Positions 1-11,429 of a stretch of DNA of 64,000 bases are shown here, in pieces; the stretch's first letter is position 1; each line of letters starts with the position of its first letter. A program made the position numbers and the translations under genes. Origin of the DNA: Mesostigma viride (lineage: Eukaryota; Streptophyta; Mesostigmatophyceae; Mesostigmatales; Mesostigmataceae); assembly GCA_009746045.1 (NCBI GenBank), contig RPFO01000667.1, forward strand, positions 7,445,546-7,509,545. The letters are read 5' to 3'. The notes below the pieces were generated by a model. The model worked only from the letters and a program-made list of their open reading frames with translations, was not told the origin of the DNA and made no database searches.

Positions 1-588
1 AAACGCAGGACGGAGACACATTCGTTCCCCTGATAAAGGGGGTGCTTCCCAAGGCTGGCAATTTAGCACTTGCGCCGTCTGGAAATGTGTCCACCTCACC
101 CAAGCGCCTTCACCAGCCCAACCAGCAGCTGCCGGATTTCCCGGGGCTAAGGGCTACTGCCACTAGCCCCACGCCCCTCGTTATCATGGGGCTGGCTCCG
201 GACCTCCTTGCCGCTTCATGCCCGCCCTCATGTGGGTCCCGTAGGCACTCGTCGTCGCCACAGCCGAGTGGAGCTCAGCAGTAAAGAGACGGTTTTAAAA
301 TGGGATCTAAAATCCGGGCTTCATCGTGCATAATCATGCATACTGCAGGTGCATACCCCCCAAATATTATGCTCGCCTCCACAATCCCACATCTCCATGG
401 CCTGGCCGCAGGCCGTGACCAGTTTTCAATCGGAGGAATTTTACTGGCGGCCATAGGGTGCCTTCAGTTTTTTTTTTAACTGCCGGGTGTGTGGCAGGGC
501 ATATTGCAGACCACTGCCTCGACGTACCTCGGAAGCCAGGAATATCAAACTCTTGAAGCTTACATTGTCTTTGGTGTCCAGGACCGCC
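1..588. repeat. Segmental duplication, copy 1 (truncated by window edge)
   Basis: The first 530 or so bases reappear without visible change at an offset of 2,263 bases. Similarity continues with scattered differences to about 588, inside an ankyrin exon. The copy includes intron sequence plus the 3' part of the exon with the TKDN ending. The near-identity of noncoding DNA indicates a recent tandem duplication of a block of at least 2.2 kb, with the left copy extending beyond the window. Confidence 0.9.
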
Positions 589-665
589 CCCTTGATGTTG
601 ACCAGGTACTCGACCAGCTCAAGAGAGCCCCATTCAGCAGCAGTGTGAAGCGCAGTTTGGCCATC
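564..665 (-). CDS. Ankyrin exon 1 (leftmost)
   Basis: Exon of 102 bp coding for DGQTALHTAAEWGSLELVEY and the rest of one repeat, ending TKDN. It starts after CAACAG (acceptor) and is followed by GTAAGC (donor). It belongs to the subfamily ending VLDTKDN, shared with the exons at 2827 and 8978. Confidence 0.8.
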
Positions 666-3600
666 CTGTTGCGCAGTGAACATCCAAAGAGCAGCGAGCA
701 GCATCCAGAAGATGATGTCATGGGCACGCCCATCAAAGCAGGCACGCCGAGTAACAGTCGAGTTTAAAACATTGCCGAACGGTCGTCGCACAAGCCAGTG
801 CGACACAACCTGCTGAAACATACACGGTGCAGTCCGTACTGCCAAGTGTGCCGTCGAGCCACAATCCACAGCCACGTGTGCCGTCAAAATCTCAGCAAAT
901 TTGGCGCGGACCAATACAACCACCGCCGCCAATTCCAAGTGGACGGCAATCTACAAATATCTCACAATGGTCGGACGAAAAAGCAAATATCTCCGCCTCA
1001 GTCAGACGTTATGGTACGGTGTGCGACACACACAGTAATGATCTTGTATCACGTAATCTTCAGAAGTCTCTAAGCAGACTGACTAGAAAGGTGGTCCTTG
1101 CAAACCATCGCCAACAGTAGTTACACAGCCGTTGGCAGTGCCCCTAGCTCTGTACTGAAACTCATGAAAAATGTTCAAGAAACTTCCGCAGCCCTTGATG
1201 TTCACCAGGAGCCGAGAGGCCAGCACTTTTCAATCTGCTCTAATTTTAGAGTATGACAACGAAGCACAGCCCAACACCTACCTTGTCCTTGGCGTCCAAG
1301 CTCATTCCTTTCTCCTCCACCAGGTACTTGACCACCTCCAGGTGGTCGCTCCCGGCGGCCAAATGCAGCGCGTTGCGTTCATTCTGCTTCCCATCAGCAA
1401 AGTGCAAATAACGCCAAGCACGTGCAAATGAAGGCATGCAAGCAACCAGAAACATCATGTTCAGACCACAAACGTTTGCACCTCATTCATGCAGCTTCCC
1501 CACCGGACAGGATCATTCCGCATATGGCCCAGCATCCAGAAGGCTCAGGCCCCTAGACCCTGGCCCGCACATTACGACACCAAGGAAACAGCCACGCCCT
1601 TGCTATGGCGGCAGTGGAACACACAGTAATGATCTTGTATCACGTAATCTTCAGAATTCGCTAAGCAGACTGACTAGAAGGTGGTCCTTGCAAAACCATC
1701 GCCAACAGCCGTTTGGCAGTGCCCCCTATCCCCGACTGCACATGACCCCAAGCAGGCAGGGGTCAGCTGCCCATGGGTTTGTGAAATGATGCCAACGCCC
1801 TTACGCTGTCCTTGGCGTCCACGCGCATGCCTCTGTCCTCCACCAGGTATTTGACCACCTCCAGGCAGCTGTGTGACATGTCAAGGCATCTAGAAAGCCA
1901 GCTTGTCCAAGCCAAAAAAGACATGACGTTTTCTATGGATAGGCTAAAGCTAAGGTCCATTGGAGTGCCGTGCCTTGCTTTCATGAGAAAAAATTAATTA
2001 CAATGACTGTGTGCATGCTTTTTAGTGGAGCCTAGCCACACCATTAAACCCATTGTACAAGTCATTGTCAAGCTGGCCGTTTCACCACGCTGGGGCCCAA
2101 CACATGCCGCCCTGGCCCAAGCTTTCCCCCATTCCCAGTTCTGGCCACCTAGGCCGTTACCAACCTTGATGGTAGGAAAACAACCCCCGTGGAATTAGCA
2201 AGGCTCCATTGGCGTGATGATACCCCACCCCCCACCCCCCTATGGTCGCTACGGTTTTCTGGCAAACGCAGGACGGAGACACATTCGTTCCCCTGATAAA
2301 GGGGGTGCTTCCCAAGGCTGGCAATTTAGCACTTGCGCCGTCTGGAAATGTGTCCACCTCACCCAAGCGCCTTCACCAGCCCAACCAGCAGCTGCCGGAT
2401 TTCCCGGGGCTAAGGGCTACTGCCACTAGCCCCACGCCCCTCGTTATCATGGGGCTGGCTCCGGACCTCCTTGCCGCTTCATGCCCGCCCTCATGTGGGT
2501 CCCGTAGGCACTCGTCGTCGCCACAGCCGAGTGGAGCTCAGCAGTAAAGAGACGGTTTTAAAATGGGATCTAAAATCCGGGCTTCATCGTGCATAATCAT
2601 GCATACTGCAGGTGCATACCCCCCAAATATTATGCTCGCCTCCACAATCCCACATCTCCATGGCCTGGCCGCAGGCCGTGACCAGTTTTCAATCGGAGGA
2701 ATTTTACTGGCGGCCATAGGGTGCCTTCAGTTTTTTTTTTAACTGCCGGGTGTGTGGCAGGGCATATTGCAGACCACTGCCTCGACGTACCTCAAAAGCC
2801 AGGAATATCAAACTCTTGAAGCTTACATTGTCTTTGGTGTCCAGGACCGTCCCGTTGACTTGTACCAAGTACTTGACCAGCTCCAGGTGGCCTCGCTGAG
2901 CAGCGGTGTGAAGCGCATTTTCACCAAGCTGTCTTGCGCAGTGAACATGCAAAGAACAGCGAGCAGCGTCCACAAGATGATGTCGTGGGCACGCCATCAG
3001 TTGCATCGCAGACCGTCGACTTGCCCTGCCCCTAAAGCATCACTGCCCAATGGCTTATCCCCCTCCGTCGGTGGCTTTAATTCGCACTGATCAGCGTTGT
3101 CTGAACCACCCTTTTTTCCACGGCGCCTATGAAAGACGCAGCTTCCCGGATAAAAGCGACTCGCACCACCCTTGGGAAAATCTGTGGACTGTACTCCGAT
3201 AGCCACAGCCATGGCCTCGAGGCAGTGACACTGCCGCCGGCTGGACCCTAACCAGCGGCATACAAAACAATTTATTTGAGCACCCCCCCCTTGCAGGAGA
3301 GGCCGGGAATCTCGATTTATATGCGGGCTAGCCGCTTTGGCGGCAGCCGCCATTGCTGGAATTTGCCAACAAGTGTTACGAGCTGCAAAAAGGCCTCCCT
3401 GTGCCCACCGCACGTGGGCACAAATACGTACGTGTGAACAGATATCTACACATATATCTCAAGATCTCTGACAGTGCATTAAAGGCGCTGCGCCCCCTTT
3501 TCGTACTTCACCAAACTACCACAAAAGGGGGGGCACACGTCACAGTGGGCACAAAGCCGGCCCCTCCTACTCTAGTTCTATGTCACTAGCACAAGCACCT

Positions 3601-6600
3601 CACATGGTGTAGGTAGAGCTACACTACAGGTGGCAGATCGGCCCCTTTGAGCCCGCACTAAAACGCAACTAAAAAGTGAGAAAATAGCTCAAAAATTTTC
3701 ATTTCTTCATCCACTCTGATCCTCCTCCAAGGGTGAAAATAAAGTTCAAACAACACCCACCAGGAAGAAAATAAGACATCAACTTTACAAAAACGTGCAA
3801 TCAATATTGCACCAGTCATTGTGTGTTGTTCACATCATGTTTTGTTTATTTCCCATGTGAAGCAGTGGCAGGGTCAGGTCACGGCAATAGACTCTCCAAG
3901 TTCCCTTCTGCCGTGCTTACAGCTTGATATGTGATATGGTTGAATGCCATGCACTTCCTACACAGCAGGACGTCAATGACCCCAAGAAAGCACAAGAGTC
4001 AGCTGCCCATGGTCTTTGCAATTATGCCCATGCACTTACATCATCCTTGGTGTTGACATTCATCCCCTTATCCTCCACCAGGTACCTGACCACCTCCAGG
4101 TGGCCATGTTTGGCAGCGTTGTGGAGCGCAGTTCTGCCAGCCTGTATTGCACAAAGAAGTGCGACAAAAATGACATCGAGAGGAAGAATGAGCCGAACAT
4201 GTTATGCTTATTCCCCATCTAAACAAGTTGAAGGTTAGGTTGTGGCAACAGCTTCTCCAATTTCCCTTCTGCCGGGATTACTGTTAGACACGTGACACGG
4301 TTGAATGCCATGCACTTCCAACACTGCAGGAGGTCAGGGACCCCAAGCAAGCACAAGAGTCAGCTGCCCATGGGCTTTGCAATAAACCCGACACACTTAC
4401 CTCATCCTTGGTGTTGACATTCATCCCCTTGGCCTCCACCAGGTACTTGACCAGCTCCAGGTGGCCGTTGAGAGCAGCGTAGTGGAGCGCATTTTGGCCA
4501 ACCTGCTTTTGCACAGAAATGGGGATGAAACCACAGATCGCCGTGAATGCATCCACGAAGCCGTGTCAAGGCATCCAAGAAGCATTTCAAAGCCAAGAAG
4601 GCGAGAAGGTCATCTATCTGCTTCCTCAAGCCTGGCAGGACACTTACCTGGCCCTTGGTGTTGACATCCATCCCCTTGTCCTCCACCAGGTACTTGACCA
4701 CCTCCAGGCGACCTGCCCAAGCCGCTTGATGAAGCGGCGTGTTGCAATACTGTTTCACGCAGGGCAAGGGATGCAAATCACAGCACGCAGCATGCGCAGG
4801 TAATCACCAAGTCATGGAGCTCGATGGGGTTACACACTGACAAGTTGAAAATGAGACTTCAGCTTATGCAGATACCTTGTACACACTGCAAGTATCCTCG
4901 CTGTCTTGAGCAAGAGCAACCCACACCGCAACGAACAGCATCCACAAAAGTTTAGCGCACTATCAATCTGTGGACGGTTTTGTGTATAAACACAAAACAC
5001 AGCCCAACACCTACCTTGTCCTTGGCATCCACGCTCATGCCTCTGTCCTCCACCAGGTACTTGACCACCTCCACGTATCCGTTTCCGGCGGCCGAATGCA
5101 GCGCATTCTGTCCACATCAGCAGTGGGCAAAACACAGCAAGAACATGCCAATGCAGGCATGCAAGCAACCAGAAACATCCTATTCAGACCACAAATACAA
5201 GTGCAATGTTCACAGCTGCAATGTTCACAGCTTCCTCACTGGACAGTAATGCTCACCAATTGGCCCAGCATCCAGAAGGCTCACACCCTGCTAGACCCTG
5301 GCCCGCACATGACGAAGCCAAGAAAAAAGTCACGTTCTTGTGCTTGTGGAACCTTTAGTAATATCTCCGTACTGTAATGCCCCAAGTATTTCTGTGGCAA
5401 TCTGCTACTAAGTAGACTGGCAAGAACGGTATTCTTTGCAAACCACCAACAACAGTAGCAACACAGCCAGCGTCAGACTGTCAGAGCCCCCTTTCCCCCC
5501 TGCACATGCTGCCGCTGCCACCCTTCCCACCCTCTTCCCATGTCCTGATCTCCTTATCCCCTTCCCACATTCATACTCTCCTGCTCCCGCCCCTTTTGTC
5601 TCCCCCCCTGCAATGGCAGAGACCTTCTTCTGGCCATAAGCGCAGGTGGGCGCGGTCAGAAGGTAACATTTTAGCACTGGTGGGCTGGCTACAACACGCC
5701 GCCCGTACCTATAACTGCGGGTGTGACAAGTCATCCTCTTCTGTGCACCTTTGTACGTAGCTTGGTGTTCAGCAGGTGTCTTATATGTAACTGATCGGGA
5801 CACAAACGGTGTCAGAAAAATATGCTACCATGTGGTGCGTTATCAGGCGTCCAATGCTGCAGGGAAAAGGTGGCTAAGGTTGATGCAAAAACTGCCGAGT
5901 ACGTGACGGGGCACATTGCAAACCGCAGCACGCAGCATGCCCAGGTCATCGCCAAGTCATGGAGCCCGCTGGGGTTACACACTGACAAGTTGTAAATGAG
6001 ACTTCAGTTGATGCAGATGCTTTGCACGACTTCAAGTATCCTCGCTGTCTTGAGCAAGAGCAACGCACTCCACAGCCAACAGCATCCCAATTTAAGCGCA
6101 CTATCAATCTGTGGAAGTTTTTGTGTATAAACACAAAACTCAGCCCAACACCTACCTCGTCCTTGGCGTCCTCGTCCATCCCCTTCTCCTCCACCAGGAA
6201 CTTGACCACCTCCAGGTGTCCGTTTCCGGCGGCCCAGTGCAGCGCATTGCGTTCATTCTGCCTCCCATCAGCAGAGGGTAAACAATGCCAAGCACGTGGC
6301 AATGAAGGCATGCAAGCAACCAGAAACATCATGTTCAGACCACAAACGCTTGTACCTCAGTCATGTGGCTTCCCCACCGGACAGGAACATTCCTTATCTG
6401 GCTCAGCATTGAGAAGGCTCAGGCCCCTTGACCCTGGCCAGCACATGAATAGCTTCCTATGGCAGTGACACAATTAGTAACGTCTCCGTGCTATAACTGC
6501 TCAAGTATTTCTGCAGCCATTGGCTAAGGGGACTGAATAGAACGGCGGTCCATACAAAACCACCGCCAACAGTAGTAACCCAGCCACTGACAGCAACACC

Positions 6601-9600
6601 ATTTCCCCGCCTGCACATGCTGCCGCTGCCACCCTTCCCACCCTCTTCCCATGTCCTTATCTCCTTACCCCTTTCCCACATCCATACTTTCCTGCTCCCG
6701 CCCCTTTTGTTTCCCCCCCTGCAATGGAAGAGACCTTCTGGCCATAAGCGCAGGTGTGCGAGGTCGGAAGGTAACATCTTAATCTTAACACCGGTGGACT
6801 GGCTACAACATGCCGCCCGTACCTTTCACTGCGGCTGTGACAAGTCATCCTCTTCTGTGCCCCTTTCGGTATACTACTACAAGGACAAGATGAGCAGGGG
6901 CTAGGTATCAACCCCGAGCTCTGTGCATCCTCGTACTTAGTTTGGCATTCGGTGCGTTGAAAGGTGTTTTACATATACTAGTAGTTGATTGGGACACGAA
7001 CGCTGTGTGCATTGGGGGAGAATAATATGCTACCAGGTGGTGCATTTGTCATTAGTCGAATGGCGCCCACCGAAGGTACCCCGAACAGAAACGAGATCGA
7101 TCCAGTTTCCAAGGCGTGCCAACCATGCGACAAGACATATGCCCCATGCGTCCAAATCCACCTCTCACACAGAAAATGTTGCCGCAGCGGACTGCATCCG
7201 GAAGCAGTGGCCAGGAATGGGTTTGAAGCAGCGGCCCCAGGCCAAGAGTGACAGTCTTGGGGACAAAAACAAGCAGAGAAAGGGACTTAAAACTTGTGAT
7301 TAAACCTCCGAGACACTTCGTCGTTCTTGGCTTCCACGTCCATCCCGTAGTCCTTCACCAGGTACTTGACCACCTCCAGGTGGCCGTTGAGAGCAGCGCA
7401 GTGGAGGGCATTCTGCCCAACAAAAATGGGGATGAGACCACAGATAGCTGTGAATGCATCCACAAAGCCATATCTAGGCATCCAAGCAGCGAGCATTTCC
7501 AAGCCAAGAAGGAGAGAAAGTCCTCCATCTGCTTCCTCAAGCCTGGCAGGACACTTACCTGGCCCTTGGTGTTGACGTCCATCCCCCTGTCCTCCACCAG
7601 GTACTTGACCACCTCCAGGTGGCCCTGCTGAGCGGCTTTATGAAGCGGTGTCTGCTCATACTGCTCCACGCAAGGCAAGGGATGCAAACCGCAGCGCGCA
7701 GCATGCCCAGGTCATCACCAAGTCATGGAGCCCGCTGGGGTTACACACTGTCAAGTTGTAAATGAGACTTTAGTTGATGCAGCTACCTTGTACAAGCTGC
7801 ATACATCCTCGCTGTCTTGAGCGAGAGCAACCAACACCACAGCCAACAGCATTCACAAACTTTAGCGCACTATCCATCTGTCGAAGTTTTTGTGTATAAA
7901 CACAAAACTCAGCCCAACACCTACCTTGTCCTTGGCATCCAAGCTCATCCCCTTGTCCTCCACCAGGTACTTGACCACCTCCAGGTGTCCGTTTCCGGCG
8001 GCCCAGTGCAGCGCATTGCGTTCATGCTTCCCATCAGCAAAGTGCAAATAACGCCAAGCACGTGGCAATGAAGGCATGCAAGCAACCAGAAACATCATGT
8101 TCAGACCACAAATGTTTGGACCTCGTTCATGCGGCTTCCCCACTGGACAGGAATATTCCTTATCTGGCCCAGCATCCAGAAGGCTCAGGCCCCCAGACCC
8201 TGGCCAGCACATGAATAGCTTCCTATGGCAGTGACACAATTAGTAACGTCTCCGTGCTATAACTGCTCAAGTATTTCTGCAGCCATTGGCTTAGTGGACT
8301 GACTAGAATGGCGGTCCATGCAAAACCACCGCCAGCAGTAGCGACCCAGCCACTGACAGCGCCACCCTTTCCCCCCCTGCACATGCTGCCGCTGCCACCC
8401 TTCCCACCCTCTTCCCATGTCCTTATCTCCTTATCCCTTTCCCACATCCATACTTTCCTGCTCCCGCCCCTTTTGTTTCCCCCCCTGCAATGGAAGAGAC
8501 CTTCTGGCCATAAGCGCAGGTGTGCGAGGTGGGAAGGTAACATCTTAATCTTAACACCGGTGGACTGGCTACAACATGCCGCCCGTACCTTTCACTGCGG
8601 GTGTGACAAGTCATCCTCTTCTGTGCCCCTTTCGGTATACTACTACAAGGACAAGATGAGCAGGGGCTAGGTATCAACCCCGTGTTCTGCGCACCTTTGT
8701 ACGTAGTTTGGTGTTCAGCATTTATTGACAGGTGTCTTATATGTAACTGATTGGGACATAAATGCTGTCAGAAAAATATGCTACCAGGTGGTGCATTTCT
8801 CATTCGTCGAATGGCGCAGGCAAAGGGTGGCTAAGTAAGATAAAACAAAGTCTTTTCATGCTCACACTGCCGGGTATGTGACAGGGCATAGTCCAGAACA
8901 CCGCCTATCCATCCCCAGCTAGACAGCCAGGAATGTCAAACGGCAGCCGAGAAATGAGGCAGCCGAAAAATGCCTACGTTGTCTTTGGTGTCCAGGACCG
9001 TCCCGTCGACTTGTACCAAGTATTTGACCAGCTCCAGGTGGCCTCGCTGAGCAGCGGCGTGAAGCGCAGTTTCACCATCCTGTCTTGTACAGTGAACATG
9101 CAAAGAGCAGCGAGCAGCGTACACAAGATGGTGTCATGGGCGCGCCCATCCAAGGTGCCCCGAAGAGGAAAGGAGATCAATTCCATGTCCTATGCGTGCC
9201 AACCATGCGACAAAACATATGCCCATGTGCCTGAATCCACCTCTCACAGAGAAAAAGTTGCCGAAGCGGACCGCACCCAGAAGCAGTAGCCAAGAGATAG
9301 GCTTAAAGCAAAGGCCCCAAACCAAGAGTGACAGTATTGAGAACAGGAAGGGAACCAAAAATAGAAGAGAAAGTAACTCAACTCGTGATAACTGCAAGAC
9401 ACTTGCGTCGCTCTTGGCTTTCACGTCCATCCCGTTGTCCTCCACCAGGTACTTGACCACCTCCAGGTGGCCATATAAGGCAGCCCAATAGAGCGCAGTC
9501 CCTCCAAGCTGCATTCCATCCCACACCACATGAGAAGGGAAACACACACAGCATGCAGCATCCACAGGTCCATGCAAACAGTTACCGAAGCAACCAGGAA

Positions 9601-10425
9601 GCAACGTGGAGTGGCGCGTCGCAATGCTGTTCCCCGCAGGGCCAGGGATGCAAATCACAGCAGGCGGCATGCACAGGTCATCACCAAGTCATGGAGCCCA
9701 GGAAAACCCCCAATGCCTGCAGTTACAATTATGTTGATGCACAATTTTTCACGAGGCACAAATCATCATCTCTCTCACCATTCAGAAGGCTGAAAAAATT
9801 GGCTCATGCACGTTGCCATTACGAAGCATTCAATTGTCATGACGGTGGTAACGACATGTAGTAGTCTTGCGCAGTATGATGCCCCAAGAAGCGTGGTCAG
9901 ACACATTAAACCATTATAACAAGATGGTTGTTTTGCCGTTATGTAGTTGGCTGCACGCAGGACGTCTGGGCTTTTACACAAACACAACCACCGGTAAGGA
10001 CAGCGCCGACATTGCCGCTGCGCCTCTTCTACTAACTCTGCCGTTGCTGCACCTGCTTCAACTAATCAACTTCCTACCCACAATTACCCCACTACCTTTT
10101 CATTCTCGCCCCCATCAACTCTCTATACCCCACTTCTCTCGTTATTATTCCTTGTTTCTCTTCCCCCCTGCCCTGGCCCTGGGTCCCTCATCCCTCTGCA
10201 GCCAAAAGAAAAAATAGTTGACCTTCCGAGCCATGAGCGCAGCTGGGAAAAATAGTGAGGTTGCTGGCACAGTGAGCACAACAACAACAAGGGCGGCTCT
10301 CAGAGTTCTCGCACAGGGAAAAGAACGCTCACACAATCCCTGCTGTTCACATCCACCCCTTTGACTTCCACCAGATGCTTGACTTGGATCAGGTCACCCC
10401 CTCCGGCATAAGTGACCAGCATATC
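564..10425 (-). CDS. Multi-exon ankyrin-repeat gene (one repeat per exon), 3' end outside window
   Basis: Fifteen separated minus-strand segments each encode one ankyrin repeat of the pattern ALHxAAxxGHLEVVKYLV followed by KGMDVxxKD. Most segments are exactly 102 bp (34 codons), start right after an AG and end right before GTAAGN or GTAGGT, and all introns whose borders I can place are phase 0. Ankyrin repeats are helix-turn-helix protein-binding modules. No catalytic domain, signal peptide or start codon could be tied to the array, so the partner and location are unknown. The minus-strand 5' end lies near or beyond 10.4 kb and the 3' end lies left of base 1. Exons and their introns are duplicated in blocks (see repeats). 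It may be one long gene or two or three tandem paralogues, because no stop/start junction could be fixed inside. Confidence 0.75.
1282..1383 (-). CDS. Ankyrin exon 2
   Basis: Exon of 102 bp starting NERNALHLAAGSDHLEVVKY, after AG and before donor GTAGGT. It is of the same subfamily as the exons at 6156 and 7925, which share its flanking intron sequence (a stretch ending AGCCCAACACCTACC on the plus strand). Confidence 0.8.
1805..1872 (-). pseudogene. Truncated ankyrin exon
   Basis: Only the second half of a repeat is present (CLEVVKYLVEDRGMRVDAKD) with an intact donor GTAAGG. The first half is replaced by sequence that matches the intron near 4560 (TGTCAAGGCATC). The nearest upstream AG would enter the exon in the wrong frame, so this is probably a dead exon made by an internal deletion. 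Confidence 0.6.
2264..2851. repeat. Segmental duplication, copy 2
   Basis: Second copy of the block that starts the window. Identity is essentially perfect up to the exon at 2827, then drops within the ankyrin repeat itself, so the exon has diverged more than the intron next to it. That could mean gene conversion of the noncoding part or diversifying change in the exon. Confidence 0.9.
2827..2928 (-). CDS. Ankyrin exon 4
   Basis: Exon of 102 bp starting LGENALHTAAQRGHLELVKY and ending TKDN, after acceptor AAGACAG and before donor GTAAGC. It is the duplicate partner of the leftmost exon. Confidence 0.8.
3000..4039. other. Intron between ankyrin exons, no gene seen
   Basis: About 1.1 kb between ankyrin exons, with AT-rich stretches around 3640-3860. 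I see no further ankyrin motif, transposon domain or RNA gene here. Confidence 0.5.
4040..4141 (-). CDS. Ankyrin exon 5
   Basis: Exon of 102 bp reading AGRTALHNAAKHGHLEVVRY on the minus strand, ending TKDD, after acceptor ATACAG and before donor GTAAGT. The frame has no internal stop. Confidence 0.8.
4401..4502 (-). CDS. Ankyrin exon 6
   Basis: Exon of 102 bp starting VGQNALHYAALNGHLELVKY and ending TKDE, after acceptor AAGCAG and before donor GTAAGT. Its duplicate partner is the exon at 7317. Confidence 0.82.
4648..4749 (-). CDS. Ankyrin exon 7
   Basis: Exon of 102 bp starting YCNTPLHQAAWAGRLEVVKY and ending NTKGQ, after acceptor AAACAG and before donor GTAAGT. Its duplicate partner is the exon at 7559, with very similar intron on both sides. 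Confidence 0.82.
4799..5760. repeat. Exon+intron duplication block, copy 1
   Basis: This is the first of three blocks (also 5940-6905 and 7708-8672) that share an order of sequence. A stretch with GGGGTTACACACTGACAAG comes first, then an ankyrin exon with its GTAGGT donor, then a polypyrimidine stretch with CTGCCGCTGCCACCC. This copy is the most diverged of the three. Confidence 0.8.
5015..5107 (-). CDS. Ankyrin exon 8 (31 codons)
   Basis: The repeat NALHSAAGNGYVEVVKYLVE ends KDK before donor GTAGGT. At the usual start position for a 102-bp exon there is no AG. The nearest acceptor (GGACAG) gives a 93-bp exon that keeps phase 0. Either the acceptor has moved by three codons or the exon is weakened. 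Confidence 0.7.
5940..6905. repeat. Exon+intron duplication block, copy 2
   Basis: Closest to the block at 7708-8672, at an offset of 1,766-1,768 bases. Both coding and intron parts are alike, including the stretch read as CTGCCGCTGCCACCC and a downstream segment with GGTATACTACTACAAGG. Confidence 0.88.
6156..6257 (-). CDS. Ankyrin exon 9
   Basis: Exon of 102 bp starting NERNALHWAAGNGHLEVVKF and ending DAKDE, after acceptor AGGCAG and before donor GTAGGT. Confidence 0.82.
7317..7412 (-). CDS. Ankyrin exon 10 with damaged donor
   Basis: The repeat NALHCAALNGHLEVVKYLVK ends KNDE. The position corresponding to the splice donor reads GTGTCT, or GAAGTG where the related exon at 9407 has GCAAGT, so no good donor remains. 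The start lacks AG at the 102-bp position and is placed after GGGCAG, giving 32 codons. This exon may be skipped or dead. Confidence 0.6.
7559..7660 (-). CDS. Ankyrin exon 11
   Basis: Exon of 102 bp starting YEQTPLHKAAQQGHLEVVKY and ending NTKGQ, after AG and before donor GTAAGT. Confidence 0.82.
7708..8672. repeat. Exon+intron duplication block, copy 3
   Basis: Third copy of the block, nearly identical to 5940-6905 over about 960 bases. Together with the preceding exon pair (7317, 7559) it mirrors the exon trio at 4401, 4648 and 5015. Confidence 0.88.
7925..8026 (-). CDS. Ankyrin exon 12
   Basis: Exon of 102 bp starting HERNALHWAAGNGHLEVVKY and ending DAKDK, after GGGAAG and before donor GTAGGT. 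Relative to the exon at 6156 it has lost three bases around the acceptor, but the length and phase are kept. Confidence 0.8.
8978..9079 (-). CDS. Ankyrin exon 13
   Basis: Exon of 102 bp starting DGETALHAAAQRGHLELVKY and ending TKDN, after acceptor AAGACAG and before donor GTAGGC. Confidence 0.82.
9407..9508 (-). CDS. Ankyrin exon 14 with GC donor
   Basis: Exon of 102 bp starting LGGTALYWAALYGHLEVVKY and ending KSD plus one residue, after acceptor ATGCAG. The donor reads GCAAGT, the usual sequence of the rare GC-AG intron class. Confidence 0.78.
10333..10425 (-). CDS. Diverged ankyrin-like exon 15
   Basis: An open 93-bp segment lies between acceptor AATGCAG and donor GTGAGC, phase 0 on both sides, and keeps the second half of the repeat (VKHLVEVKGVDVNSRD) while the first half is degenerate. 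As the most 5' member it could be a capping repeat. Confidence 0.55.
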
Positions 10426-11429
10426 CTGCATTCAAGTTGTAAAGGGGAAGGCCATAGGAAAAAAGCGGAGCAATGGCATGTAGAAGGAAACCAATTTATC
10501 CACAGGAAAGCAGGTGCCCTGGTGATTGTGCCTTGCACCGCTTAAAGTGCTTGCTTGACGTGAATGGGTCACTGCTGCACCAGTCTACACACAGGATGAA
10601 CCAAAAAGAAAACAAACCTAGGCTTTCCAAACGAGAGCAGTATGTCAGCCCCTATGCCCATCAACCACAACAACAGCATACGGCGTGGGTTGGTGGCATC
10701 TAGGCCCGGCTAGGCAGCTCAACCCTCATATTACCAAAGGGAAAAACCAAAGGTGCTCAGTGACCAGCAACGTAACCTGGAGGTGCATTGAACCTGCCAA
10801 AAGCTTGGCATTCACCATGCCAACTAGCAGTTTTACTTTCTGGTCTAAAGCTCTCAATTTGCAGGCAAATAATCATCCTGTTGTGTATTGTCTGGTGGAA
10901 GTGAAAGTTATAGATAAAAAATCCTAGTAACACTTGTCACCAAGTTGACCGGTTGTGCGCACCTGTATTCGGAAGCTACGCACACTTCCCAGAAATGTGC
11001 ATTATCAGGTGCCGCTGGGGCACCCTGGCTCAGGCTGGCTGCCCGCTGACCACAATCAAGAACTTCACAAGTCACCACAACGTTGTTTTGACACAAACTT
11101 GGCCATGCAGTGGGCTCCACATGCATGCCCTGTAGCCGCCACGGGGAGCTTGAACGAACATGGGTACAGTGTGCTTACCATCCAACTAATAATCCCTACA
11201 CAGCCCTGCAGGAAGAAGCTAGAAGACACTGTCCTGGGCTAAGCCTGTTTCCTATCCTCCTAGGGCCTAAGGGCCGAACAGGGAAATGGGCTGTGGTGGG
11301 TACGCTGCACCTGCATGGTTTCCTAGATACCACCTGACTCTGCCAGCAACTGGCTAGCTATGTATAATAATGCAGGTACTGGTATCCACCAAGTCCTAAC
11401 CCAGGGAAGTGATAGCTGAGTAGGGGAAA
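10426..11429. other. No gene identified
   Basis: About 1 kb with no recognisable domain, repeat or RNA gene on either strand. It could be an intron or an intergenic spacer upstream of the ankyrin array. Confidence 0.4.

Noticed and set aside
5436-8670. Plus-strand open frames with Pro/Ser/Leu-rich sequence (for example around 5506 and 8308)
   Set aside because: They come from the polypyrimidine intron stretches of the duplicated blocks; no motif, and the minus strand carries the exons.
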